From Proteus terrae subsp. cibarius (GTDB lineage: Bacteria; Pseudomonadota; Gammaproteobacteria; Enterobacterales; Enterobacteriaceae), in assembly GCF_011045835.1 (NCBI RefSeq), contig NZ_CP047349.1, positions 1,984,001 through 2,048,000 of the forward strand: a stretch of 64,000 nucleotides of DNA, in the 5' to 3' direction. The translations under genes and the position numbers were made by a program. Positions within the stretch are counted from its first letter, which is position 1. Each line of letters starts with the position of its first letter. Under the pieces are notes generated by a model that was given only the letters and a program-made list of their open reading frames with translations, had not been told where the DNA came from and did no database searches. Below, piece by piece: positions 19,269 to 29,574 of this stretch.

Positions 19269-22130
19269 CTAAAAATAATAGACTGTTGATATGTTATCCA
19301 ATGTCTTATCATCAGTATCATAATTTATTTTTATTTCACCTTTTATTTGATGATGAATAATTCCTTCTTTATGTTCTAACTTTAATAAAACTAATGGTAT
19401 TGATTTAACTTTATCCAAGATTTCACTAACAGACATTATATCTATACTATCTAATTTATATTCCATTCTATTTAGTTCTTTATCACAATCATTAAATAAG
19501 TTATCTAACTCATTTTTAATATTTTTTAATGAAAAATCTTTATTCTTTTTTATATTATTCATCATATCATCAAATTTACCTCTAGTATTTTTATAAATCT
19601 CTTCACTTCTTTTATTTAGTTTATACTTAAAAACAGAATAAGCTTTAAAGCTTTCATTCATGTTCTTTTTCTCTTGTGAAGATAAGATTTCTTTTTTTTG
19701 TTTTAAATTCAATAAAAATTGTTGTAATTTACGCTCTTTATTATTTAAACTATTTAAATAATCAGGTTCACTATTCTCAACAAAAGGATCTTTAATTATT
19801 TTATCCACCCTTTTTTTATTGGATAACATTTTTAGATAAATGCTATCAAGTTTATTTATATTTTTATTGACATCAATAGTAATAGGATGCTCATCAAATA
19901 ATTTATCTATTTTTAAGATACGTTTATATATTCCTTTTAAATCTTTTTTATCTTCTTCAAATTCTTCTTTATTTTTTATCTTTTTACTATCAAAAACATT
20001 TACATTCAATAAATTATTAATTTTCTTTTGGATCATAAATTCAAAGTTTTTCATTGTAGCAAGTGGAAACCACGTTACCTCATGAGTAGAGCGTGTTCTT
20101 GATGGCAAAAACCTCAAATCTCTATAAATATCAAGAAATATCTCAAGTGACTTTAATTCAATTAATGTATCTACTTCATCTACTTTTATTTGTCCATAAT
20201 CAAGAAACTTATTAATATTAATATTTAATTTTAACAATGATGCGATCATATTTATTCCTACTGCATTTCTTGGTATGGTGACTTCCGTACCATTATTGAG
20301 TTCTAGATTCACATCAAAACTAAATTCACTTCTAGCATCAGCAAGTAATCCAAACGATATATTTTTATTATCATTCAATGTCGTATTATTTTCCAGTGTA
20401 CTTAAATTAAAATTAAGATCTTTATCAATAAAATCTACAACATCATCCAATCCAATTTCGAATGAAAAATTAGATTTCCTTTCATAATTCAAGCTAAGAT
20501 ACGCACTTGCCATTAATGGCGTAGTAACACCATAATCTGTACTATTTTTTTGCCATCTTTTATCATAACCACCAATACCCGCAGATAATCCAGTAGATAA
20601 ATTTGCTTCTTTTTTATTAATAAATGAAAATTTAACCCGGTTATTTTCATTTTTTGAAAGTATTATTGAATGTGTTTTTGAATAACTTGCTAACAAAAAG
20701 GCATTAGCTTTAATTTTAGGAGCAAAACTAAACGCATTTATACCAAAGAAAGCACGAGCATCATTAGCATGTGTAATAGTAATACTGTTTTTTTCTTTTA
20801 GATCTTTAATTATAGAATAAAAAGTTTCTCCTTGAGTTTTTCTATTATTAATGCTTTCAAGATGTTTGTTTAATGATTTAAAATATCTTTCTTTATTTAC
20901 TTTAGCATTATGTAAGGCTTTATATTTATTACTACATGGTGATGTTGACGTATTTGTGAGTTCTTTTATATTAGAAAGAAAACTCCTAAACCCCGGGTCA
21001 ACACTTTTAGCAATATCTGATACCATTGTTTTATATTCTTTTAGTGCTCGTTGCTGTTTAGCTTTATCTATCCGTATTCTCATATTATCAATTGCAGATG
21101 AAAAAAATGGAATATGACGGCTACTAAAATAACTAGGGCTTTGAGAAGAAAATGGTTGTCCTGAATGATATTTATTATAATTATTTTCTCCTACTAATGA
21201 ATAGAATGATAATGGTGGCTTATTTCCTACTTTTCTATTTTTATATAGATAATCCTCAACTGAAGATATTAAGGAAGTATCTACATAATGCATTCTTGTT
21301 TTCTCTCCTTCACTTATATTTACTTGAATTTTATTTCTTATAGGTTTAATTGATTCTATTTTTTCATTATTATTTAGTTCTATATTAAGTTTATATTCTT
21401 TACTCCTTGCATCCACTTCATCTTCCGCTAGAATTGCTGGTAAATTAGAAACAAGTATTTCGCCATTTTCTAACCTCACTGTAAAGTCCAAATTTTTCCT
21501 ATTAAATTTTAATATATTTTCCCCTTGTTTCCATACCATATTATTCACAACAGATAAGTCATGTTCTTCAGTATACTTTGGTATGTATTCCTTATATTCA
21601 ATATGAATACACTCTGAATCATCACCTAATATATTCTTATTAAAATTATAGTTATATTCAATTTTATCAAACTTTATTTTATATAATTCATTATCCCCTT
21701 TTTCATTTCCATTAACATTATCATCAGTTCGTTTAATTCCAATTAAATCTCCATTTGAATCGACATAAATTCCTTTGAATTTTATTAACTTACTATCTTT
21801 TTCTTTTATATGAAAACCGTCATACTTAAACCCCTTATTAAAATACTTTTGAATCATGCCCGTAAATAAATCTTTCGGCTCTCCTCTAATTAACAATAAT
21901 GAACCATCCTCTTCTAATGTAACCCCCATATTATTAAAAACAGTATTATTTGTTGAGCCCAGATAAATATAATTATTTTTATTCATTGAGTTAAAAAACT
22001 TTATTCCATTATTTTTTCTAAACTCATTATTACCGTTATTTAAAGAATTTACTTTAGAGTTTTTATTTTCTTTTTCATCACCATAGACACCTGAAGGAAC
22101 CAGGCTAGCAACAATTATTTTATTAGTCAT
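19269..22130 (-). CDS. Large AT-rich protein, possible AvrE-like effector or toxin
   Basis: 953-residue protein without a signal peptide or membrane segments. Lys, Asn and Ile are extremely frequent, and the gene is visibly poorer in G+C than its neighbours, suggesting transfer. Residues 60-235 hold short beta-type repeats (GVTLEEDGSLLLI, GIYVDSNGDLIGI, RLENGEILVSNLPA) resembling propeller blades. Residues ~445-690 are beta-rich with GLSAGIGGY, and 695-950 are charged helices. Propeller-like repeats, then a beta-rich body, then helices recalls the AvrE/DspE type III effectors, but those are about twice as long. I can claim only a resemblance, not homology. SD GAGGTG precedes ATG 22130 inside a hairpin. 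It lies between ghrA and ycdY, where E. coli has ycdX. Confidence 0.55.
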   Translation of the reverse strand: MTNKIIVASLVPSGVYGDEKENKNSKVNSLNNGNNEFRKNNGIKFFNSMNKNNYIYLGSTNNTVFNNMGVTLEEDGSLLLIRGEPKDLFTGMIQKYFNKGFKYDGFHIKEKDSKLIKFKGIYVDSNGDLIGIKRTDDNVNGNEKGDNELYKIKFDKIEYNYNFNKNILGDDSECIHIEYKEYIPKYTEEHDLSVVNNMVWKQGENILKFNRKNLDFTVRLENGEILVSNLPAILAEDEVDARSKEYKLNIELNNNEKIESIKPIRNKIQVNISEGEKTRMHYVDTSLISSVEDYLYKNRKVGNKPPLSFYSLVGENNYNKYHSGQPFSSQSPSYFSSRHIPFFSSAIDNMRIRIDKAKQQRALKEYKTMVSDIAKSVDPGFRSFLSNIKELTNTSTSPCSNKYKALHNAKVNKERYFKSLNKHLESINNRKTQGETFYSIIKDLKEKNSITITHANDARAFFGINAFSFAPKIKANAFLLASYSKTHSIILSKNENNRVKFSFINKKEANLSTGLSAGIGGYDKRWQKNSTDYGVTTPLMASAYLSLNYERKSNFSFEIGLDDVVDFIDKDLNFNLSTLENNTTLNDNKNISFGLLADARSEFSFDVNLELNNGTEVTIPRNAVGINMIASLLKLNININKFLDYGQIKVDEVDTLIELKSLEIFLDIYRDLRFLPSRTRSTHEVTWFPLATMKNFEFMIQKKINNLLNVNVFDSKKIKNKEEFEEDKKDLKGIYKRILKIDKLFDEHPITIDVNKNINKLDSIYLKMLSNKKRVDKIIKDPFVENSEPDYLNSLNNKERKLQQFLLNLKQKKEILSSQEKKNMNESFKAYSVFKYKLNKRSEEIYKNTRGKFDDMMNNIKKNKDFSLKNIKNELDNLFNDCDKELNRMEYKLDSIDIMSVSEILDKVKSIPLVLLKLEHKEGIIHHQIKGEIKINYDTDDKTLDNISTVYYF

Positions 22131-22135
22131 TTTTC

Positions 22136-22159
22136 ACCTCAACAATTAAAGTTTGAGGT
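22136..22159 (-). promoter_or_regulatory. Hairpin sequestering the ribosome binding site of the 953-aa gene
   Basis: On the coding strand ACCTCAA and TTGAGGT form seven perfect pairs around a 10-base loop. The 3' arm contains the Shine-Dalgarno GAGGT, and the hairpin ends five bases before the ATG. Such a structure could make translation depend on temperature or a trans-acting factor. The pairing is directly visible; the function is inferred. Confidence 0.5.
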
Positions 22160-22261
22160 AATAATCAATAAGATAAACTGCAAGAGATATCTATTTATGG
22201 ACAAATATTTATTACATTATGCAAAAAACAGAAAAAATGTTGTTTTTTGAAAGTCAGGAAT

Positions 22262-22298
22262 AAAAAAAAGGCAATAAACTAAAATTTATCGCCTTTTT
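22262..22298 (-). terminator. Terminator after ghrA
   Basis: AAAAAGGC-A-ATAAA pairs with TTTAT-C-GCCTTTTT (one internal mismatch). On the reverse strand it is followed by a T8 run, 30 bases past the ghrA stop. Confidence 0.85.
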
Positions 22299-22327
22299 CC
22301 TAAAATTAAAATATAAATGGAATAAAA

Positions 22328-23269
22328 TTAATAACCACTTTTCATATCAACGACACCAAAAGGGGCTTCTCCCTTTTCAATGCGTTGGATATTTTCAACA
22401 ATCGTATCCATTGCAATATTAGGAATGGTGAAAGCTGCAATATGTGGCGTAATAGAAACTCGAGGATGTGTCCAAAATGGGTGCATCCCCGCTAAAGGCT
22501 CTTGAGCAAAAACATCCAAAGTGGCATCAGCAATATGCCCTTGATCGATCGCTTCTAATAAATCTTGATCAACTAAATGCGCACCGCGAGCAAGATTAAT
22601 TAAATAAGAAGAAGGTTTCAGCTGTTCAAAAAGAGAAAAATTCAAAATACCATGAGTTTCTGGCGTATAAGGCAATAAATTAATCAACAAATTACACTCT
22701 TTGAGAAAATCACTAAGTTGCTCTTTACCATAAAAACTTTCAACATTTTTGATTTGCTTTACACTGCGGCTCCAGCAACGAACTTTGAAACCAAGTTCAG
22801 CAAGTTTAATCGCAACACTCCCACCTAAAGCACCAGCCCCTAAAACACCAATAACAAAATCATCATAAGAATGCGCAGGAAGTTGTTTCCATAATCGTTG
22901 TGATTGTTGGCGTTTATAATCATCCATTCGACGAAAGTAATACATCACTTTAGCAATCGCATATTCTTGCATTTGAAGCCCCATTCCGGTGTCTTCTAAA
23001 CGCATAACAGGAACACCTGTTGGTAATGTACCCGGCTTTTGTTGTTCTTGTTTTAAAATAGCATCGACCCCGGCACCTAAGGCAAAAATACCTTTAAGAT
23101 GATTGCGACTGGCTAACATTTCATAGGGAGGAAGCCAAACCATAGCGTAATCTGCAGGTTGATGATCGCCTGGTTCCCAAATGCGTATATTGGCATTCGG
23201 TAAACGCGCCTTCATACCATTGATCCATGTTTCTGCATCAAAAAAAGGATGATAATAAATAATATTCAT
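22328..23269 (-). CDS. ghrA: Glyoxylate/hydroxypyruvate reductase A
   Basis: NADPH-dependent D-2-hydroxyacid dehydrogenase that reduces glyoxylate and hydroxypyruvate. 313 residues from ATG 23269 (MNIIYYHPFFDAETW), matching E. coli GhrA (312); the in-frame ATG at 23296 lacks the AGGAAGG ribosome binding site. The nucleotide-binding motif is IGVLGAGALGGSVAIKLAEL, with catalytic-region LARGAHLVD and PHIAAFT (active-site His). It neighbours tRNA-Ser as in E. coli (serX-ghrA). Confidence 0.96.
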   Translation of the reverse strand: MNIIYYHPFFDAETWINGMKARLPNANIRIWEPGDHQPADYAMVWLPPYEMLASRNHLKGIFALGAGVDAILKQEQQKPGTLPTGVPVMRLEDTGMGLQMQEYAIAKVMYYFRRMDDYKRQQSQRLWKQLPAHSYDDFVIGVLGAGALGGSVAIKLAELGFKVRCWSRSVKQIKNVESFYGKEQLSDFLKECNLLINLLPYTPETHGILNFSLFEQLKPSSYLINLARGAHLVDQDLLEAIDQGHIADATLDVFAQEPLAGMHPFWTHPRVSITPHIAAFTIPNIAMDTIVENIQRIEKGEAPFGVVDMKSGY

Positions 23270-23510
23270 TTTGCCTTCCTCCAGCATTTTTATCATAGGG
23301 TGCGAGGGTTATGTTCCGATTTCAAGTCTCTTTGAATAAGTTGTTAATAAAAATGTTGAGAATGTTAACTAGCTAACGAAAATCTCAATTCTTTTTTTAT
23401 ACACCAACCTATTATCTACTGGTTTGCTACATAATTTGTCTAGCATTTGCACATATTGTTTTTTATTTGACTACTTGATACAAAAGTTAAAGGAAAAATG
23501 CATTTAGCTG

Positions 23511-23539
23511 TTGACGCTTATAAACCTTTTCCCTATAGT
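23511..23539 (+). promoter_or_regulatory. Stable-RNA promoter for tRNA-Ser
   Basis: TTGACG (23511-23516), a 17-base spacer and TATAGT (23534-23539), followed by the GC-rich discriminator AGCGCCCCG. This is the usual form of a stringently controlled tRNA promoter. Confidence 0.85.
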
Positions 23540-23583
23540 AGCGCCCCGTTGAGAGATATTAAGTATATGTCCAACAAAAATAT

Positions 23584-23671
23584 GGTGAGATGTCCGAGAG
23601 GCTGAAGGAGCACGCCTGGAAAGTGTGTATACGGCAACGTATCGAGGGTTCGAATCCCTCTCTCACCGCCA
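23584..23671 (+). tRNA. serX: tRNA-Ser (anticodon GGA)
   Basis: 88 bases including encoded CCA. Acceptor GGTGAGA pairs with TCTCACC. The class II long variable arm (GTGTGTATACGGCAACGTATC) identifies serine, and the anticodon loop CTGGAAA gives GGA. The T-arm is AGGGTTCGAATCCCT. It decodes UCC and UCU. Position beside ghrA matches serX of E. coli. Confidence 0.97.
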
Positions 23672-23680
23672 TATTCTAAG

Positions 23681-23716
23681 ATAGAGCCTAGTTTTTTAAC
23701 TAGGCTCTATTTTTTT
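23681..23716 (+). terminator. Terminator after tRNA-Ser
   Basis: Thirteen-base perfect stem ATAGAGCCTAGTT / AACTAGGCTCTAT with loop TTTT and a T6 tail, starting 10 bases after the tRNA. Confidence 0.95.
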
Positions 23717-24244
23717 GTCCGAAGTTTCCACCTTCTTAGTCTCGTTTTCTCTTCACTGATTTGTTTATATCCATCAATTCTTCATTTTTTGATGATATTA
23801 TTATACAACACATTTTTATTTTATTTTTTGCTTAATCGTTTTATTTAATAATTTCTCATCGCTTAATAAGCTTTGATTATTAATTTTAATGAGTTAAAAC
23901 AACTTATGTAGTTGTTATTTAACTCTATCCGATTTTTATAACGTAAAAAGATTTTTATTACCCTATCTCTGAACGACATTTATTCTAAAATAAAACGCTT
24001 TTTATAATTTTAAAATAAATTTAAACTTTATTTTCAAGCAAGCAACAGAATAAATACAATAAGATACATTGCGTTATCTATTTAGGTTAACTTATTAGTT
24101 TAATTGATTTTATTTTTACTAAGCTTTAAGATATGCATTAATAATTTGATATATCACATTATTATCAGCGAATAAAAGCGATATCCTCTCTTTTCCTTAT
24201 CGCCGTTATTCGGCATCTGACTTCTTATTTTGGTTTAATCCTAA
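23717..24244. other. Gap of about 530 bases upstream of dauA
   Basis: Strongly AT-rich with frequent stops in all frames. It presumably carries the dauA promoter. No tRNA-like, repeat or coding signal is visible, and no integrase or attachment-site duplicate of the tRNA 3' end was seen. Confidence 0.6.
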
Positions 24245-25945
24245 ATGAAAACTCATAAAGTTAACCGGGTTCGCCCCTTTAGTGCATTTATTGATGCATG
24301 TGTAAAAGAGCCTTACTCTTTTGCGCGTTTATTAAAAGATATTATTGCAGGGATCACCGTCGGAATTATCGCGATACCTTTAGCCATGGCTTTGGCAATT
24401 GGTAGCGGTGTTCCTCCGCAATACGGTCTTTATACCGCAGCTATTGCCGGTATAGTCATTGCTGTTTCTGGTGGCTCTCGATACAGTGTATCAGGGCCTA
24501 CTGCCGCTTTTGTTGTGATCCTTTATCCTGTATCACAACAGTTTGGTTTGAGTGGCCTATTGATTGCTACGCTCATGTCTGGCGTTATCTTAGTGGTTAT
24601 GGGATTAGCTCGCTTTGGTAAGCTTATTGAGTATATTCCTGTTTCTGTAACACTTGGATTTACTTCGGGGATTGCTATCACTATTGCCACAATGCAAGTA
24701 AAAGATTTTTTTGGTCTTGAATTAGCGCATGTACCAGAAACCTATATCGATAAAGTGATTGCTCTAGGCTCTGCATTACCGACTATTCATCTTGGTGATA
24801 CACTTATTGGTCTGACAACACTGTTTGTTTTAATTTATTGGCCTAAGCTGAATTTACGCTTACCCGGGCACTTACCCGCTTTAATCGCAGGTACAGCAGT
24901 AATGGGAATTGTGAATATGTTCGGCCATGAGGTTGCAACAATTGGCTCGCAATTTAGTTATATGCTTCCTGATGGAACAACTGGGCAAGGTATTCCACCT
25001 ATTTTGCCTCAGTTTGTTTTACCTTGGAATTTACCAAGTTCAGGTACATCACTTGAATTAAATTGGAGTACTGTTTCTGCTTTATTACCTGCAGCCTTTT
25101 CAATGGCAATGTTAGGTGCTATCGAATCATTATTATGTGCAGTTGTGCTTGATGGTATGACAGGCAAAAAACATCACTCTAATGGTGAGTTAGTCGGGCA
25201 AGGTGTTGGTAATATTGTTGCGCCTTTCTTCGGTGGTATTACAGCAACAGCGGCAATTGCACGTTCTGCTGCTAACGTACGTGCAGGTGCAACATCACCT
25301 GTTTCTGCTATTGTTCACTCATTATTGGTGTTGCTAACTTTACTTGTATTAGCTCCTTTTCTTTCTTATTTACCTTTAGCCGCAATGTCCGCATTACTGT
25401 TAATTGTTGCATGGAATATGAGTGAAGCGCGTAAAGTTATTGATCTTATTCGACACGCTCCTAAAGACGATATTATTGTCTTAGTCTTATGTTTATCGCT
25501 CACCGTTCTCTTTGATATGGTTATTGCTATTACTATCGGTATTGTGTTGGCTTCACTGTTATTTATGCGTCGTATTGCCAATATGACCAAAATAACTGAA
25601 TCTCCTTATACTGATGATGATAAACAATTATTAGTGGTACGTGTTAATGGCCCATTATTCTTTGCCGCCGCTGAGCGTATCTTTAATGAGTTGCGTGATC
25701 GTAGTAAAGGTTATAAAACCGTTATTATGCAATGGGATGCAGTTCCTGTGTTAGATGCAGGTGGATTACATGCATTCCAGCATTTTGTCACCGATGTTAA
25801 AAATGATACCCATGTGATTGTTTGTGATATTCCTTTCCAGCCTTTAAAAACGTTGGCAAGAGCAAGAGTCACACCAATTGAAGGTACTCTGAATTTTTAT
25901 CCTTCATTACAAAAAGCACTGGATGATTTGGAATTAATTCAGTAG
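24245..25945 (+). CDS. dauA: SulP-family C4-dicarboxylate transporter DauA
   Basis: Anion transporter of the SLC26/SulP family. In E. coli DauA (YchM) takes up succinate and other C4-dicarboxylic acids aerobically and at acidic pH. 566 residues. The membrane domain carries [20 protein letters not shown] and [15 protein letters not shown], then [15 protein letters not shown] and [19 protein letters not shown]-terminal cytoplasmic STAS domain (about residues 455-560) contains [15 protein letters not shown]. In E. coli dauA lies beside prs and ychH; here it has moved about 9 kb away. A strong terminator follows. Confidence 0.95.
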   Translation: MKTHKVNRVRPFSAFIDACVKEPYSFARLLKDIIAGITVGIIAIPLAMALAIGSGVPPQYGLYTAAIAGIVIAVSGGSRYSVSGPTAAFVVILYPVSQQFGLSGLLIATLMSGVILVVMGLARFGKLIEYIPVSVTLGFTSGIAITIATMQVKDFFGLELAHVPETYIDKVIALGSALPTIHLGDTLIGLTTLFVLIYWPKLNLRLPGHLPALIAGTAVMGIVNMFGHEVATIGSQFSYMLPDGTTGQGIPPILPQFVLPWNLPSSGTSLELNWSTVSALLPAAFSMAMLGAIESLLCAVVLDGMTGKKHHSNGELVGQGVGNIVAPFFGGITATAAIARSAANVRAGATSPVSAIVHSLLVLLTLLVLAPFLSYLPLAAMSALLLIVAWNMSEARKVIDLIRHAPKDDIIVLVLCLSLTVLFDMVIAITIGIVLASLLFMRRIANMTKITESPYTDDDKQLLVVRVNGPLFFAAAERIFNELRDRSKGYKTVIMQWDAVPVLDAGGLHAFQHFVTDVKNDTHVIVCDIPFQPLKTLARARVTPIEGTLNFYPSLQKALDDLELIQ

Positions 25946-25971
25946 TGGTTTATATTTTCAGATAAAAAATT

Positions 25972-26013
25972 AACGCCTTTAATCAATATTAAATAAAGAT
26001 TAAAGGCGTTTTT
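25972..26013 (+). terminator. Terminator after dauA
   Basis: AACGCCTTTAATC (25972-25984) pairs perfectly with GATTAAAGGCGTT (25998-26010), with T tracts on the right side. It lies between the convergent dauA and yhcC genes. Confidence 0.88.
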
Positions 26014-26090
26014 AATTATGAAAAATTATAATATTTAATTTAAGAAATTATTAATTTCAACGCTTATTCTTAATATAAAAAATAATTCAC

Positions 26091-27014
26091 TTAATTAGGA
26101 ATAAACGCATTATCAATCCCGCTTCCTTGCACTCCCTTTTTTAATAAATCTTGATAAAGTGCATTCATTCCCAACCAGTGATTTTCACACCAATCAGGAG
26201 CTAATAAGGTGGGTTTTCTAGCGCTAGCACACACTCGGTGATAAATAATTTCAGGAGGAGTATGGCGGATCATCTCACCCGCAGTATAAACATACTGCTC
26301 TTGCGTCAATGCATTAATTCGCCCTACTTTCCATGCTTTAGCTATCGTGCTACCTTCAACAATATGCAATGGGTGCAATTTAAGCCCATCAGTACCTGTC
26401 TCTACCACACGCTCTAATGTTTGCATATTAAGCAAATGATCTTCTCGTGGCAGCCCGACAATTAGGTGCGTACACACTTTTAAACCACGCCGACGAGCTT
26501 CGCGAGTGGTCGCTTGATAACATTGAAAATCATGCCCACGATTAATGTGCTTCAATGTTTTATCATGAGCCGTTTGTAAACCAAGTTCTAACCATACTTC
26601 ATAGCCTTTATCGCGATAACCTTGCAATAAATCCAATACGCTAACAGGGACACAATCTGGCCGAGTTCCGACACATAATCCAACTATATCCGCTTGTAAT
26701 AATGCGGTTTCATATAACGTACGTAGATATTCTACTTCGGCATAAGTGCTGGTATAGGCTTGAAAATAGGCAAGATAACGATGCGCACGGTTAATATTTT
26801 GGGCTTGTAATGCAATTTGTTCTTCTATCGAATGATATTGTGTTTGCTCATCAGCAAAAGAGGAAACATTACAGAAAGTACAGCCTCCCCGCCCCAATGT
26901 ACCATCTCGATTAGGGCAGCTGAAACCGCCATGAAGGGTGATTTTATGAATTTTTTCGTGATAACGGCGCTGAAGATCAGCGCCGAACATATTCACAACC
27001 GTATGCAGTTGCAT
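26091..27014 (-). CDS. yhcC: Radical SAM protein YhcC
   Basis: 307-residue radical SAM enzyme of the TIGR01212/Elp3-like group; function in E. coli is not established. The 4Fe-4S cluster motif is GRGGCTFCNV, with an upstream Cys in GGFSCPNRDGTLG (pattern C-x(8-12)-C-x2-C). Other conserved blocks are YLAYFQAYTSTYAEV, VGLCVGTRPDCVP, LGLQTAHDKTLKHINRGHD and LKLHPLHIVEG. In E. coli yhcC is next to gltB; here it directly follows kdsA (7-base gap) and may be cotranscribed, a lineage-specific junction. Confidence 0.95.
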   Translation of the reverse strand: MQLHTVVNMFGADLQRRYHEKIHKITLHGGFSCPNRDGTLGRGGCTFCNVSSFADEQTQYHSIEEQIALQAQNINRAHRYLAYFQAYTSTYAEVEYLRTLYETALLQADIVGLCVGTRPDCVPVSVLDLLQGYRDKGYEVWLELGLQTAHDKTLKHINRGHDFQCYQATTREARRRGLKVCTHLIVGLPREDHLLNMQTLERVVETGTDGLKLHPLHIVEGSTIAKAWKVGRINALTQEQYVYTAGEMIRHTPPEIIYHRVCASARKPTLLAPDWCENHWLGMNALYQDLLKKGVQGSGIDNAFIPN

Positions 27015-27021
27015 AACACTT

Positions 27022-27912
<891 letters not shown>

Positions 27913-27932
27913 TTAAGTACGTTTCTTAAATT

Positions 27933-28745
27933 TTAATGTAGAACAATAGGATTTTGTTCTATCGAATGAATTTGGATTTTGATCATCTCTGAAATAGGAT
28001 CTTCAGGGCATTGCTCAATAAAATAGTTTAAATCAGAAATCGCCACATGGTTGCACTCTAACTGAGCAAAAATAAGGCCACGATCACGTATTTCGTAGGG
28101 ATCTTCAGGATCAAACATTAACACCGTTTCACTCGCTTTTAATGCTTGCTCCATATTCTTTTCTTCCATTAAAGAAACTTTTAATGTATCCAAAAGTTTA
28201 CGAATAATAGAACTGTATTCTGATTCTTCTAAATCTGCCTCTAATAATACAGAGGCACCGCCTACATTCCCTTTCAACCAAACTTCTAAGGTATGTTGCG
28301 ATAGATATTCACCATTTATTGGATTTAAAAATAGCGGTTGTTCATTAGGAATATCTATTCTGATGATAAGTTGTGTAGGAAAAATAACCGGCACTAACGG
28401 TAAATTTAACGCTTGTGCGATATAAATAAGAATCGAACCCAGTGAAACAGGAGAGCCTACATGTGTCGCTAATACTTTATCTAACCATAACGTATCAGAA
28501 AGACAGTATTTGCCACTTGCTCCACTAAAGTGCCACTGCTTATAAAACAGTTTTAGTAGTGCTTCTATCTGTTCTTTAGTATTTCCTTGTTGCGGAATTT
28601 CAGCTTCCGCCTGTTCAACTAACTGCGCTAGTTGATAACCAACAGAAGTGGTTGGAAAATCAGGTCGAATAGCCTGAGAGATAAGGATCATGCCCTTAAC
28701 TAAAGGGGCTTTATTAAATTCGTAATCAGCTATGGTTTCTATCAT
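27933..28745 (-). CDS. sirB1: SirB1 family protein (transglutaminase-like plus TPR)
   Basis: 270-residue protein of the SirB1/YchA family: an N-terminal transglutaminase-like fold (about residues 35-165, with GSPVSLGSILIYIAQALNLP) and a C-terminal tetratricopeptide-like segment (MEQALKASETVLMFDPEDPY, then EIRDRGLIFAQLECNHVAIS). Function is poorly known. ATG 28745 overlaps the end of prmC by 20 bases, implying translational coupling. The sirB2 gene that separates sirB1 from prmC in E. coli is missing. Confidence 0.93.
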   Translation of the reverse strand: MIETIADYEFNKAPLVKGMILISQAIRPDFPTTSVGYQLAQLVEQAEAEIPQQGNTKEQIEALLKLFYKQWHFSGASGKYCLSDTLWLDKVLATHVGSPVSLGSILIYIAQALNLPLVPVIFPTQLIIRIDIPNEQPLFLNPINGEYLSQHTLEVWLKGNVGGASVLLEADLEESEYSSIIRKLLDTLKVSLMEEKNMEQALKASETVLMFDPEDPYEIRDRGLIFAQLECNHVAISDLNYFIEQCPEDPISEMIKIQIHSIEQNPIVLH

Positions 28746-29574
28746 AATTCCAACGACCTACTGTCACTCGCTCATTACCGCCATAATCACGGAAAGTTTC
28801 CACACAGCAGTAACCCTTATCAATAAAAATATTGCGTACGCCTTCGCCTTGTTGCCAGCCATGTTCCAGTAACACCCAACCATTATCAGTTAAAAACTGA
28901 CGAGCAGTTTCAATGATAATCTCGATATCAGCAAAACCATTTTTGCCAGCAACTAATGCGGTTAAAGGTTCAAAACGAACATCCCCCTGATGAATATGCT
29001 CATCATTTTCATCTATGTAAGGAGGATTACTAATTATCATATCAAATTGATGCCCAGAGAGTGAACTAAACCAGCAACTTTCCATAAATTCTGTGTTGTT
29101 TAATGCTAAGTTGGTCGCATTCTCTCGCGCTAATGCCACAGCTTCAGTTTGAAAATCCACACCAATAATATGGCAATCTGGACGTTCTGATGCCATTGCT
29201 AACGCAATAGCGCCTGTTCCTGTACCTAAATCAAGAATATGGGTCGGCTCTGAAGGCAGTTTTTCTAATGCTTTTTCAACAAGGCATTCTGTATCTGGAC
29301 GAGGAATTAATGTTGCAGGTGAGACTTTTAAAGGCAGTGACCAAAACTCTCTTTCACCGACTAAATAAGCAATAGGTTCACCTTTAATACGCCGAGTCAG
29401 CAATTGCGATAATTGTGCTAATTCGTCTGGCGAAAGTACCGTTTCATTAAAGGCAATTAAATAAGTGCGGGTACGTTGTGTCACGTACCCAAGTAGAATT
29501 TCAGCATCACGTTTAGGGCTGTCACTTTCAATTAATTGCAAGGCTGCTTCACGCAGCCATTGTTCATAATTCAT
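28726..29574 (-). CDS. prmC: Peptide chain release factor N5-glutamine methyltransferase
   Basis: Methylates the glutamine of the GGQ motif in release factors RF1 and RF2. 282 residues. The SAM motif is ILDLGTGTGAIALAMASERP and the catalytic NPPY motif is in MIISNPPYIDENDEH; the N-terminal helical domain begins [14 protein letters not shown]. Its ATG overlaps the prfA stop by one base, so enzyme and substrate RF1 are translationally coupled. Confidence 0.97.
   Translation of the reverse strand: MNYEQWLREAALQLIESDSPKRDAEILLGYVTQRTRTYLIAFNETVLSPDELAQLSQLLTRRIKGEPIAYLVGEREFWSLPLKVSPATLIPRPDTECLVEKALEKLPSEPTHILDLGTGTGAIALAMASERPDCHIIGVDFQTEAVALARENATNLALNNTEFMESCWFSSLSGHQFDMIISNPPYIDENDEHIHQGDVRFEPLTALVAGKNGFADIEIIIETARQFLTDNGWVLLEHGWQQGEGVRNIFIDKGYCCVETFRDYGGNERVTVGRWNYDRNHS

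Noticed and set aside
23584..24244. tRNA-Ser as an integration site for a genomic island
   Set aside because: No integrase gene and no direct repeat of the tRNA 3' end were seen downstream; the accessory genes lie on the other side of ghrA.
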